Source of the DNA: Caldora sp965222765
Lineage (GTDB): Bacteria; Cyanobacteriota; Cyanobacteriia; Cyanobacteriales; Coleofasciculaceae
Direction: 5' to 3'
DNA: 64,000 bases
Assembly (NCBI GenBank): GCA_965222765.1
Contig: CBDCVG010000092.1
Location: 1-64,000, forward strand
Positions 51,729 through 60,384 of the stretch are shown in pieces. The translations under genes and the position numbers were made by a program. The notes beneath the pieces are model-generated. The model was not told the DNA's origin and searched no databases. It saw nothing but the letters and a program-made list of their open reading frames with translations. How positions within the stretch are numbered: position 1 is the first letter of the stretch; each line of letters begins with the position of its first letter.

Positions 51729-52571
51729 CTATCTCCTACCTCCTGCCTCCTGCCTCCTGCCTTCTTGCTGAAGCTTGGGCAAAACGCGATCGCAAACAAA
51801 AAGGGTTCCGGAGGCTACACACAGGGGAATAATCAACAGATTTAGCACTGGCACACTCATTAACCCCAAGCAAACCAAGCTAAAGCTAGCACTAGCAGGT
51901 AAGGCACGGAAGATAATCCCTAACTTTGCCCTAAATCTTAGGCGTCGTCGCTCCAGGGGACCATCGAAAAAGTCAAGACAAGTAATCGTTGCAGTAATCA
52001 TAATGCCACCGACTGTTGCGATGAATGTCCCAATCCCAGGAAACCAATTCAGTAGGAACAAAGGTACTCCCACTCCCAACAGTAGCAGGAGTTTTTTCAC
52101 TTCAAACAGGATTGCGCGCCCAATATCCCGAAAAAACCCTACCTCAACTATCTTTACCTGACCAGTACGTAGCTCCTCTAACCTTTCCGAGAGCTTACCA
52201 TACCAAGGCGCACCTAACAGAGTGCCAAATTGCAACAGTAAAAAGCCAATTACTAACAGTAATCCGACAATCAACAGGAAGCGCAGTAAAAAGCCTAAAC
52301 CGATAATCAGAAATTCTAAATAGCTCAACCAAGTTGGCAGGTTAGCAATGAGTCTGTCGAACCAATTATCCAGATTGATTGTCAGTAGCTCAACCCCGTG
52401 CCAACCAGGCAATAGTAACCCTGCATATAGGACAATGCCGATAATAAAATTTACCAGCATTGGGAGCAGCATATAAACCCACAAACCTGGTGTGCGCTGG
52501 AAAACTGCTAGCGCACGTAAAGGATAAGTTGCCCCTGTCAGTAACCCAAATCCACCAACTGCTCTGCCCAT
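51729..52571 (-). CDS. EI24/CysZ-like membrane protein
   Basis: 280 residues with four or more TM segments. The EI24 (PF07264) layout: GFGLLTGATYPLRALAVFQR, LLPMLVNFIIGIVLY, LGAPWYGKLSERLEELRTGQ and the late LGIIFRALPASASFSLVCLG. CysZ relatives import sulphate, but the cyanobacterial branch is not characterised. The last 13 residues (LQQEGRRQEAGGRR) are coded by a (CTGCCTC)n heptamer array that has run into the 3' end. It stands alone. Confidence 0.85.
   Translation of the reverse strand: MGRAVGGFGLLTGATYPLRALAVFQRTPGLWVYMLLPMLVNFIIGIVLYAGLLLPGWHGVELLTINLDNWFDRLIANLPTWLSYLEFLIIGLGFLLRFLLIVGLLLVIGFLLLQFGTLLGAPWYGKLSERLEELRTGQVKIVEVGFFRDIGRAILFEVKKLLLLLGVGVPLFLLNWFPGIGTFIATVGGIMITATITCLDFFDGPLERRRLRFRAKLGIIFRALPASASFSLVCLGLMSVPVLNLLIIPLCVASGTLFVCDRVLPKLQQEGRRQEAGGRR
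51733..51768. repeat. Heptamer array coding the C-terminus of the EI24 protein
   Basis: CTGCCTC is repeated about four times. It is read on the minus strand as the basic tail EGRRQEAGGRR of the EI24-like protein and includes its stop codon. The same family of heptamer (GGCAGGA on the other strand) occurs at 31.03 kb and in the M56 gene. Confidence 0.75.
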
Positions 52572-52696
52572 AATGAAGTTCTCTACTTTCAGCTAGTGCA
52601 GCGCGATGGTGGTGAAAAAAATTTTTTCATCGGGACTGCCTAAGAAAAATCTTTTTTTATTTCTTCACAAACGAAGAGATATTAGACCAAATTTAC

Positions 52697-52752
52697 CAAT
52701 TATCAATTATCAATTACCAATTACCAATTATCAATTATCAATTATCAATTGT
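52697..52752. repeat. Tandem heptamer array (TTATCAA)n / (TTACCAA)n
   Basis: Seven or more 7-bp units fill the spacer between the EI24 gene and the 3' end of mnmH. Just before it, GATGGTGGTGAAA followed by TTTTTTCATCGGGACTGCC (52604-52640) is a dispersed repeat seen again at about 58636-58668. Confidence 0.85.
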
Positions 52753-53833
52753 CCATTGATAAATGGGTCAATGCATCTAGTAAAGCTTTAACAGGGGTTT
52801 CTGATAAATCTGCTATCTCAAGTTGGCGTTCTATACGGTTATAGCACTTACCCATTGACCGCCTGTAAGCAGGATCATAATGGTTTTCGAGTAAGTCTCC
52901 TACCAAAATATGCCATTGCTCCATATCGATGAGACTGTACCACTCGTCGATTTTTTTCCTACCGTAGCGAGATTTTAAGTGCTCTAACTTACCTTTGAGA
53001 AGATCAGGGTGAGTTACTAAATGAGGATATTCTTCTAGAAGCCATTCAACTCGAGCAGCTTGGGGCAGTTGTACTTCCACACAGCCAGCTTGTTTCATTT
53101 TTTCCCACAGGGATGGGGGTAGATAAAGCCCACCAATTTTGTTACTTTCTGCTTCCACCCATACCAATTTACTGCTATCAAAGCTTTGCAACGTTATCAG
53201 TAGCAGGGATTCAAAGCGCTTTTGTGAGGGTTGAGGTGAAATAGTTGCAGAATTTTCCTCTCCTTTCCCCATCTCCCATTCTTGACCGAGTAAGGAACCA
53301 CGATGATTTGCTAGACTTTCTAAATCCAGCACTTGTACATCTCGCTTTGCCAGCTGTCGTAAGATATGGGTTTTCCCACTACCCGTTAATCCAGATAAGA
53401 TTTTGTAGGTAAACTTTCCTGGTAACTGGTTTAGTTGTTGACAGACATAACTACGGTAGGTTTTGTAGCCACCTTCAAGGAGAGTAACTTGCCAGCCGAT
53501 GTGGTTCAATACCACTGCCATGCTGTTAGAGCGTTGCCCTCCTCGCCAGCAGTAAACTAAGGGATGGTAATCTCTGGCTTTGGTAGCGAAGTGAGTACTC
53601 AGATGTTGAGCTAGGTTTTGGGCAACTAGGGATGCCCCTAGTTTACGAGCCTCGAAAGAAGAAACTTGTTTATAGATTGTCCCCACTTTTACCCTTTCGG
53701 TATCATCTAACACTGGCAAGTTAATTGCGCCCGGTAAATGATCCTCTAGATATTCACCAGGGCTGCGGACATCAATAATCTCGCTGTAGGTTTCTGTCCA
53801 AGGTTGCTGGGTGTAGTTAGGCGATCGCATCAT
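52745..53833 (-). CDS. mnmH: tRNA 2-selenouridine/geranyl-2-thiouridine synthase
   Basis: About 362 residues. Replaces sulphur by selenium (through a geranylated intermediate) at the wobble uridine of certain tRNAs. An N-terminal rhodanese domain (ETYSEIIDVRSPGEYLEDHL) has catalytic Cys95 in VYCWRGGQRS. A P-loop domain follows with GLTGSGKT (148-155) and ANHRGSLLG. The C-terminal RYGRKKIDEW and YDPAYRRS are typical. A short low-complexity insert (EWEMGKGEEN) follows the P-loop domain's GSLLGQ. The start is chosen at the ATG ATG one base after the upstream CHAT stop, so the two are in one operon. Also called ybbB or selU. Confidence 0.94.
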   Translation of the reverse strand: MMRSPNYTQQPWTETYSEIIDVRSPGEYLEDHLPGAINLPVLDDTERVKVGTIYKQVSSFEARKLGASLVAQNLAQHLSTHFATKARDYHPLVYCWRGGQRSNSMAVVLNHIGWQVTLLEGGYKTYRSYVCQQLNQLPGKFTYKILSGLTGSGKTHILRQLAKRDVQVLDLESLANHRGSLLGQEWEMGKGEENSATISPQPSQKRFESLLLITLQSFDSSKLVWVEAESNKIGGLYLPPSLWEKMKQAGCVEVQLPQAARVEWLLEEYPHLVTHPDLLKGKLEHLKSRYGRKKIDEWYSLIDMEQWHILVGDLLENHYDPAYRRSMGKCYNRIERQLEIADLSETPVKALLDALTHLSMDN

Positions 53834-53834
53834 T

Positions 53835-56800
53835 TTACCAAGGATTACCAATTAGCGTGAAGGCACTCCAATAGTAAGGATGACTGAAATCCCTGTCTGA
53901 GAGTTGGGCTAACTCTGGTGGTAAAGGAATACGATTATCATCAATAACTAACTCCCCATTTTCTATACGTACTTCTCCCTGGAGCATTGCTAGTTGTGTC
54001 TGTCGCAGTGCTTCTGCTTTCACTGGAATTTGCTTCAATTCTTCGTAAAACTTTGTCATTAGTCCCAAGGTTCCTTCATCACTGACGTACCAGAGGCTAC
54101 CCATTGCTGTACTAACTCCCGCTTGTACTGCCAACCCAGCAAAACCTAACTCTGCTTCTTTGCTTCCCACTGCTGTGCGACAAGCGCTCAAAACTAACAA
54201 GCTTACTGGTGGGTTATTTAACTCGAGCTCTCGTAGTTCGTCAAGAGTAATTTTTTCGTCCCATAATTGAATGTAGGAATTGTTTGCTCTACCTTCTCGA
54301 AATTCTGCATGGGTAGCAAAATGAACAATGGAAAATGGCTCTTCCTCACGAGCTTGCTTGAGGGTTTCTACTGTAAAAGTTTCGTTAAGATAAGCTTCTC
54401 CTGGCCACAGCTGACGTGTAATTACATCTAATTCTACTGGAACTGCTGGTAAAGGAGTTTGATCGGGAAATACCTCAGCTCCCATTCCCAAGACTTGGGA
54501 ACTTCTCACATCTACTGGCCCTAGATTAGTTAGGGAAAGACCTGGCATAATACCGATACCATATTTTTCTACGAGAAATTTCTCGCCATCATGCAGTGCT
54601 GCCAAGGGTAAGGAACGCAAACCCTGATCCATCAGGAAGGCAACATTCTGGATTTCTTGGGTTTGTAAATTCTGCTCAAGTGGTTCAACTAACAATTTAT
54701 ATAGTTCCTGAGCCGGAGCCAAGTAGCCATTGGGATCTTTGACATCAGTAACAGCTCTGCGGAATTCCCGAGCTACTCGGCGGATTTCGGCACGGGTTGC
54801 GCCTAAGCGCTGTCGAATGAGTTTGCCTTCAGCAGTAACTAATACTAGCTCTAGTTCCTCATTGTCTTGTTCTTGCAGATTCTGGGATAGTACTGGCTGT
54901 TGGGAATTACTTAACTCAGAAGCATTAAGGAACCAGAGTTTTGATGATTTTTCTTGGTTTTTCCCTAGCAGGGATTTGAGAACATATGCGGTGGTTGCTT
55001 CTTCCTGCTCCTCTTCCTTTGGAGTTGGCATATATTTGGTATACATGAAGGCAGATTTAACATCATTGTCTTCTTCCATCTGCCGCAGGATATCGCGGAC
55101 ATCTTCTAGGCTGGTAATGGGGGTATTGGTAATGCCCAGATATTTTTCATACTCGGTAGTAAAACCAACTTCCAGTCGTGCTACTTGAGCGGATTCTAGC
55201 TGCGCTTGTGCTGTTTGAGCTTCTTGTTGAGTTTCGGCTAACTGCTGCTGGGATTGTTGAACTTCGGTTTGCACCGTTTCAACTTCCTGTTGAATCTCAG
55301 TGAACTCTTGCTGAGATTGACGCAGCTCAGTTTGTGCAGTTTCAACTTCTTGTTGAATTTCGGTGAACTCTCGCTGGGATTGACGCAGCTCAGTTTGAGA
55401 AGATTCTAATTGTGCTTGTGTAGTTTCAACTTCTTGTTGAATCTCAGTGAACTCTCGCTGAGATTGACGTAACTCAGTTTGTGTAGTTTCAACTTCCTGT
55501 TGAATTTCAGCGAACTCTTGCTGAGATTGACGCAGCTCAGTTTGAGAAGATTCTAATTGTGCTTGTGTAGTTTCAACTTCTTGTTGAATTTCAGCGAACT
55601 CTTGCTGGGATTGACGCAGCTCAGTTTGAGAAGATTCTAATTGTGCTTGTGTAGTTTCAACTTCTTGTTGAATCTCAGTGAACTCTCGCTGAGATTGACG
55701 TAACTCAGTTTGTGTAGTTTCAACTTCCTGTTGAATTTCAGCGAACTCTTGCTGGGATTGACGCAGCTCAGTTTGAGAAGATTCTAATTGTGCTTGTGTA
55801 GTTTCAACTTCTTGTTGAATTTCAGTGAACTCTCGCTGAGATTGACGTAACTCAGTTTGTGTAGTTTCAACTTCCTGTTGAATTTCAGCGAACTCTTGCT
55901 GAGATTGACGCAGCTCAGTTTGAGAAGATTCTAATTGTGCTTGTGTAGTTTCAACTTCTTGTTGAATTTCAGCGAACTCTCGCTGGGATTGACGCAGCTC
56001 AGTTTGGGAGGATTCTAATTGTGCTTGTGTAGTTTCAACTTCTTGTTGAATCTCAGTGAACTCTCGCTGAGATTGACGTAACTCAGTTTGTGTAGTTTCG
56101 ACTTCCTGTTGAGTTTCAGTTAACTCTTGCTGAGATTGACGCAGCTCAGTTTGGGAGGATTCTAATTGTGCTTGTGTAGTTTCAACTTCCTGTTGAATTT
56201 CAGCGAACTCTTGCTGGGATTGACGTAACTCAGTTTGGGAGGATTCTAATTGTGCTTGTGTAGTTTCAACTTCTTGTTGAATTTCAGCGAACTCTTGCTG
56301 GGATTGACGCAGCTCAGTTTGGGAAGATTCTAATTGTGCTTGTGCAGTTTCGACTTCTTGTTGAATTTCGGTGAACTCTTGCTGAGATTGACGTAATTCA
56401 GTTTGGGAGGATTCTAATTGTGCTTGTGTAGTTTCAACTTCCTGTTGAATTTCGGTGAACTCTTGCTGGGATTGGCGTAATTCAGTTTCGGAGGATGCTA
56501 ATTGTTCAGTTACTTCTTGGCTTTCACTACGAATATCAGTCAGTCTCTGTTCAGCAACATTGATTTCTCGGCGAATCTCAACTAGTCTTTGTTGCGAGGT
56601 ATCTATCTGTGCAACAGAGATGTCTGAAGTTTCGATAGCTGAGATTAATTCAGTAATTTCAAGATCGTTAGGATTAAAGCGTGCCGCATTTTCCCAAGAT
56701 GCGATCGCATCTTGGTAACGTTGTAAGCGATAGAGTGCTAGTCCTCTGCGTTTCCAAACGAGAGAGTTTTGTGGTTCTAGTTGTAGCGCTCTGTCAAAAT

Positions 56801-57452
56801 CTGCGATCGCATCTTGATATTGATTTAGTTGATAGAATGCAACACCTCGGTTAAGCCAATTAGCTGCCACATCTGAATCAATTGCCACTAATTGGTTATA
56901 AACGGTAATTGCATCTGTGTATCTTTGCAAGTCATATAGCTGTACCCTGGCAATTTGCTGGGGAATACTTGTACTTACCAATTGTTGTTGATAGTCTGAG
57001 CTAGCAGGTAAAGTTAATGCCTGCTGCCAAGAAGTAATTGCGGCTTGATAACGCTGTAGCTGATATAGAGAATTGCCTTTGTCCAACCAAGCCAAGAGAT
57101 AATCAGGTCTAATTGCGATCGCATCATCATAAGCAGAAATTGCTCTTTGATAGTCTCCCAAGCGGTTGAAGATATCCCCTCGCCAGTACCAAGCCAGGAA
57201 AGAATCTGGCTGGAGCCGTATAATTTGGTCTAAGATAGCCAGAGCTTCAACATACCTACCAATTCCCTGCAACTCCCTAACCTGTTGCCATAATAGGTCA
57301 ACAGTTCTCCCTTGAGCCATGAGTTGCTCTGTTGGTATAGTATTACCGTCAAAATCAGGTTGAGCCGCTAAGATTTGAGAGTTCGTGCTGGCAATGCTAG
57401 TAGTTATAAAAGTAGCCAAAGCTACTCCTAGTTGAAATCTAAAATTTTTCAT
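53835..57452 (-). CDS. TPR - long coiled coil - CHAT caspase-like protease
   Basis: 1205 residues from MKNFRFQ. A signal peptide (LGVALATFITTSIASTNSQI, cleavage near LAAQ) suggests export. TPRs fill about 60-270 (WYWRGDIFNRLGDYQRAISA; WLNRGVAFYQLNQYQDAIAD). A tandem coiled coil of 21- and 28-residue units covers about 300-750. The CHAT domain (about 820-1205) has dyad H1048 in IVHFATHAEF and C1091 in LVLSACRTAVG, and ends SHPYYWSAFTLIGNPW. Both catalytic residues are intact. A longer start at 57554 would place TM-like residues before the signal peptide, so I prefer the ATG at 57452. It precedes mnmH by one base: a likely operon. Substrate unknown. Confidence 0.92.
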   Translation of the reverse strand: MKNFRFQLGVALATFITTSIASTNSQILAAQPDFDGNTIPTEQLMAQGRTVDLLWQQVRELQGIGRYVEALAILDQIIRLQPDSFLAWYWRGDIFNRLGDYQRAISAYDDAIAIRPDYLLAWLDKGNSLYQLQRYQAAITSWQQALTLPASSDYQQQLVSTSIPQQIARVQLYDLQRYTDAITVYNQLVAIDSDVAANWLNRGVAFYQLNQYQDAIADFDRALQLEPQNSLVWKRRGLALYRLQRYQDAIASWENAARFNPNDLEITELISAIETSDISVAQIDTSQQRLVEIRREINVAEQRLTDIRSESQEVTEQLASSETELRQSQQEFTEIQQEVETTQAQLESSQTELRQSQQEFTEIQQEVETAQAQLESSQTELRQSQQEFAEIQQEVETTQAQLESSQTELRQSQQEFAEIQQEVETTQAQLESSQTELRQSQQELTETQQEVETTQTELRQSQREFTEIQQEVETTQAQLESSQTELRQSQREFAEIQQEVETTQAQLESSQTELRQSQQEFAEIQQEVETTQTELRQSQREFTEIQQEVETTQAQLESSQTELRQSQQEFAEIQQEVETTQTELRQSQREFTEIQQEVETTQAQLESSQTELRQSQQEFAEIQQEVETTQAQLESSQTELRQSQQEFAEIQQEVETTQTELRQSQREFTEIQQEVETTQAQLESSQTELRQSQREFTEIQQEVETAQTELRQSQQEFTEIQQEVETVQTEVQQSQQQLAETQQEAQTAQAQLESAQVARLEVGFTTEYEKYLGITNTPITSLEDVRDILRQMEEDNDVKSAFMYTKYMPTPKEEEQEEATTAYVLKSLLGKNQEKSSKLWFLNASELSNSQQPVLSQNLQEQDNEELELVLVTAEGKLIRQRLGATRAEIRRVAREFRRAVTDVKDPNGYLAPAQELYKLLVEPLEQNLQTQEIQNVAFLMDQGLRSLPLAALHDGEKFLVEKYGIGIMPGLSLTNLGPVDVRSSQVLGMGAEVFPDQTPLPAVPVELDVITRQLWPGEAYLNETFTVETLKQAREEEPFSIVHFATHAEFREGRANNSYIQLWDEKITLDELRELELNNPPVSLLVLSACRTAVGSKEAELGFAGLAVQAGVSTAMGSLWYVSDEGTLGLMTKFYEELKQIPVKAEALRQTQLAMLQGEVRIENGELVIDDNRIPLPPELAQLSDRDFSHPYYWSAFTLIGNPW
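55220..56490 (-). repeat. Coding tandem repeats of 84 and 63 bp in the CHAT gene
   Basis: About 17 units encode TELRQSQQEFAEIQQEVETT with AQLESSQ. Long units are 28 residues (4 heptads) and short ones 21 residues (3 heptads, lacking AQLESSQ). Copies are nearly identical at DNA level, varying mainly at Q/R before EF and T/A after it. All unit lengths are multiples of seven residues, so the coiled-coil register is kept. Confidence 0.9.
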
Positions 57453-57568
57453 ACTTACTGCTGACTGCCGACAGGCAAGGGTTTGAATCGTTATAACTCT
57501 TAAAAATTTAGCAAGCTTGTAACTTACCAAATTTACCAAGAAATATAGTACCACCTAGGGAATAATTT

Positions 57569-57601
57569 GGTCATTGGTCATTAGTCATTAGTCATTAGTA
57601 C
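57569..57601. repeat. Heptamer run (CATTAGT)n between CHAT and XDD3 genes
   Basis: Four copies of CATTGGT/CATTAGT lie in the 177-bp divergent spacer between the CHAT start and the exosortase-substrate gene. AAGGGAGAG at 57613 is the latter's ribosome binding site. Confidence 0.7.
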
Positions 57602-57629
57602 AAATAATCAACAAGGGAGAGTTCTACCA

Positions 57630-58553
57630 ATGCTCAAAAAACTACTTATTGATGCCAAATTCATCACTTACATGACTGCTTGGGGCTTACTGTTTAGCAT
57701 AGTCAAGCCAGCTCAAGCTACCACTTTGAACGCACTCAATCAAGGAATTGTCATCGATACTTTTACTGAATGTATCAACGATGGTGTTGCTCTTGTAATC
57801 GGACAAAACCCAACAGATCAGTATGGATGGCAGTATGCCATAGATTCTGCCAATGATGGTGTTAATGGACTTCAAGTTGGTGGCAACGTGTATGAAATTT
57901 ATAGCTTGGCTCTCAAGGAAACTGATAATGATATTTTCGTAGCACTCAATGCCAATATGCCGTTAACTGGTGCAAACGGAACTGCTGCTAATGATGGAAA
58001 TATTGGTTGGGGAGATTTGTTCTTCAATTTCTCAGGCAAAGACTTCAGTACTGCTAGTAATGAAAATAGTTTGTTCGGTGTACGTTTTGCTGAAACCAAT
58101 GATTCTTTAGTATCAAATATTGGACTCTACGGTGATGTAACTGCTACTAGTACTACGGCAATTAATAGTGGTTTTAGCAGTATCGAAGCTTATAATCAGC
58201 ATGTAGCGACCTATGGCTGCACCGGAGCAGATTGTCAACCTAGCCTAGGGGATTTAGCTGCCAATAGTAACTATTTTAATCAAAGTCAAAGCCTCAATGC
58301 GATCGCTTCCGGGACATTTCTTACTGGTATTAGCTTTCTTTCGACTGCTGAGTTGAGTGCGGCTGGCTATAGTTTGAACCAATCTAGTGGTCAGCATACC
58401 ATTGCCTTTAAATTTAGCAAATCTAGCATTTGCGATCGCGGTTTTTGCCAAACAAATCAAACAACTGAATCTGTCCCTGAACCCTCTGGTATTGTTGGCT
58501 TAGGGGTTATTAGTTTAGTAATGACAATGCGCCTACACCAGCGCCGTTCTTGA
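57630..58553 (+). CDS. XDD3-type exosortase-dependent surface protein
   Basis: 307 residues. A signal peptide (FITYMTAWGLLFSIVKPAQA) is followed by a conserved body: GWQYAIDSANDGVNGLQVGG, YEIYSLALKETDNDIFVALN, GWGDLFFNFSGKDFSTAS, LFGVRFAETND and PSLGDLAANSNYF. The C-terminus VPEPSGIVGLGVISLVMTMR with final RRS is a PEP-CTERM-type tripartite sorting signal (motif, TM helix, basic tail), which exosortase cuts at the membrane. These features match the XDD3 family. The exosortase is not in this window. It diverges from the CHAT gene. Confidence 0.88.
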   Translation: MLKKLLIDAKFITYMTAWGLLFSIVKPAQATTLNALNQGIVIDTFTECINDGVALVIGQNPTDQYGWQYAIDSANDGVNGLQVGGNVYEIYSLALKETDNDIFVALNANMPLTGANGTAANDGNIGWGDLFFNFSGKDFSTASNENSLFGVRFAETNDSLVSNIGLYGDVTATSTTAINSGFSSIEAYNQHVATYGCTGADCQPSLGDLAANSNYFNQSQSLNAIASGTFLTGISFLSTAELSAAGYSLNQSSGQHTIAFKFSKSSICDRGFCQTNQTTESVPEPSGIVGLGVISLVMTMRLHQRRS

Positions 58554-58907
58554 CTAGCCAAACTCTCACTCTTCTCATCTGAAAATAGACGCACCAGAAG
58601 CGGGGATACGGGGACACGGAGAAATGCATTTTTATGCATGGTGGTGAAATTTTTTCATTAAGACTGCCCTCTAGTGGCGCGCAGCAGAAATAACCCACCA
58701 GGAGAGAGATTGATAGAATCCTTACTCTATAAGCATTCTTAATTCTTAATTCTTAATTCTTAATTCCGCGCAGCGGTACTAGTAGCTCTTGCTACTTACA
58801 TTTTGTAATTGTTAGCATAAAATTGTATAAAAAAGAATTGACATTATTGTCAATATCCTAGTAAGCCAAATAATCTTCAACGAAACAAATATAGGAAATA
58901 GCTTGCT
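58554..58907. repeat. 354-bp spacer with dispersed repeats, copy 2
   Basis: 58687-58790 repeats the 18076-18178 blocks: AATAACCCACCAG, TAGAATCCTTACTCTATAA, (TTAATTC)n and CGGTACTAGT. Upstream, TGGTGGTGAAA and TTTTTTCATTAAGACTGCC (58640-58670) repeat the motif at 52.6 kb. The last 100 bp are AT-rich and should hold the promoter of the NDH-2 gene. No gene seen. Confidence 0.75.
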
Positions 58908-60257
58908 ATGTCAAATGAGACAAAAACCCAGTCTCCTCATCACGTAGTAATAGTTGGTGGTGGATTTGGTGGACTTTATGCAGCCCAAGCCCTAAGAAAT
59001 GCACCAGTTAAAGTCACACTTATTGATAAACGAAACTTTCATCTGTTTCAACCTCTGCTTTATCAAGTTGCTACTGGCAAATTATCTCCTGGGGATATTT
59101 CCTCACCGTTGCGAGGGATACTCAGTCCCAATAAGAATACCAAAGTGCTGATGGGAGAAGTAACTGGTATAGACCCTAAACAACAGAAAATCCAACTGCA
59201 CGATGAAGAACTAAGTTATGATACCCTCATTGTTGCTACTGGAGTTAGCCATCATTACTTTGGCAATGACCAATGGGCACAGAAGGCTCCTGGCTTGAAA
59301 ACGATAGAAGATGCCCTAGAAATGCGGCGTCGTATTTTTTCAGCTTTTGAAGCAGCAGAAAAAGAAACTAACCCCGAAAAACGGCGTGCTTGGTTAACTT
59401 TTGTTTTGGTTGGAGGTGGACCAACAGGGGTAGAATTAGCAGGGTCACTAGCAGAACTAGCTTACCGCGCCCTCAAAGAAGATTTCCGTAACATCGACAC
59501 CTCAGAAACCAAAATCTTGCTTTTAGAAGGCATGGACAGGATTTTGCCCCCTTATACCTCTGAATTATCAGCAAAAGCCAAAGCCTCACTAGAGTATTTG
59601 GGAGTCATGGTACAGACTGGCACTCTAGTTACCAATATTGAGGATAACTTGGTTACCATGTGTCGAGGTGAGCAAATTGAACAAATTTCAGCACAAACAA
59701 TCCTCTGGGCAGCTGGAATGAAAGCATCTGGCATGGGAGCAATGCTGGCAGAATCTACTGGTGTAGAACTTGACCGTGCAGGACGAGTAATCGTAGAGCC
59801 TGATTTGAGTGTAGCAGGACATCCGAATATTTTTGCGATCGGTGATTTGGCAAATTTCCCCCACCAATACGAAAATGGCAAACCCTTACCAGGAGTTGCA
59901 CCGGTGGCAATGCAGCAAGGAAGCTATGTCGCACGTTTGCTCAAGAAGCGACTACAGGCGAAGACTTTACCTCCCTTCCACTACAATGACTACGGCAGTT
60001 TGGCGGTAATTGGACGCAATGCAGCAGTAGCAGACTTGGGCTTTGTGAAGTTTGCTGGTTTTCCTGCTTGGCTGGCATGGGTTTTTATTCACATTTTATT
60101 TTTGATTGAATTTGACAATAAACTGTTGGTGATGATTCAGTGGGGTTGGGACTATTTAAGTCGCCAAGGTGGAGCCCGTCTAATTACAAATCAGAGCCCA
60201 CAGCCACCTACGGCAGTGGAAGAAGAAGAGAATCATCGGACACCAGTTAAGGTTTAA
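58908..60257 (+). CDS. ndb: Type II NADH dehydrogenase (NDH-2)
   Basis: 449 residues, a single-subunit flavoprotein that oxidises NAD(P)H and reduces plastoquinone at the membrane surface without pumping protons. FAD-binding HVVIVGGGFGGLYAAQAL (12-29), NADH-binding FVLVGGGPTGVELAGSLAEL, and the second FAD motif NIFAIGDLANF are all intact. Further NDH-2 features are NFHLFQPLLYQVATG and VAPVAMQQGSYVARLL. An amphipathic and hydrophobic C-terminal stretch (WLAWVFIHILFLIEF) anchors it. It could be NdbA, B or C; I cannot tell which. The gene stands alone. Confidence 0.93.
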   Translation: MSNETKTQSPHHVVIVGGGFGGLYAAQALRNAPVKVTLIDKRNFHLFQPLLYQVATGKLSPGDISSPLRGILSPNKNTKVLMGEVTGIDPKQQKIQLHDEELSYDTLIVATGVSHHYFGNDQWAQKAPGLKTIEDALEMRRRIFSAFEAAEKETNPEKRRAWLTFVLVGGGPTGVELAGSLAELAYRALKEDFRNIDTSETKILLLEGMDRILPPYTSELSAKAKASLEYLGVMVQTGTLVTNIEDNLVTMCRGEQIEQISAQTILWAAGMKASGMGAMLAESTGVELDRAGRVIVEPDLSVAGHPNIFAIGDLANFPHQYENGKPLPGVAPVAMQQGSYVARLLKKRLQAKTLPPFHYNDYGSLAVIGRNAAVADLGFVKFAGFPAWLAWVFIHILFLIEFDNKLLVMIQWGWDYLSRQGGARLITNQSPQPPTAVEEEENHRTPVKV

Positions 60258-60384
60258 TATCATGTCCGGTTTAATAACCTTAAGGCGGGCACTGTACATC
60301 CAAAACAGTGCCCCTCCTAAATCTGCTCTCTAGAGCAGCTCTAAAACTGTAGTACTAACGCTTTCCTTTAAGAGTGCAACTACT

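Noticed and set aside
55220..56490. CRISPR array suspected from regular repeats
   Set aside because: Units are 63 or 84 bp, contiguous, without unique spacers, and lie in frame inside a CHAT gene. The heptamer arrays elsewhere also lack spacers, and no cas genes are present.
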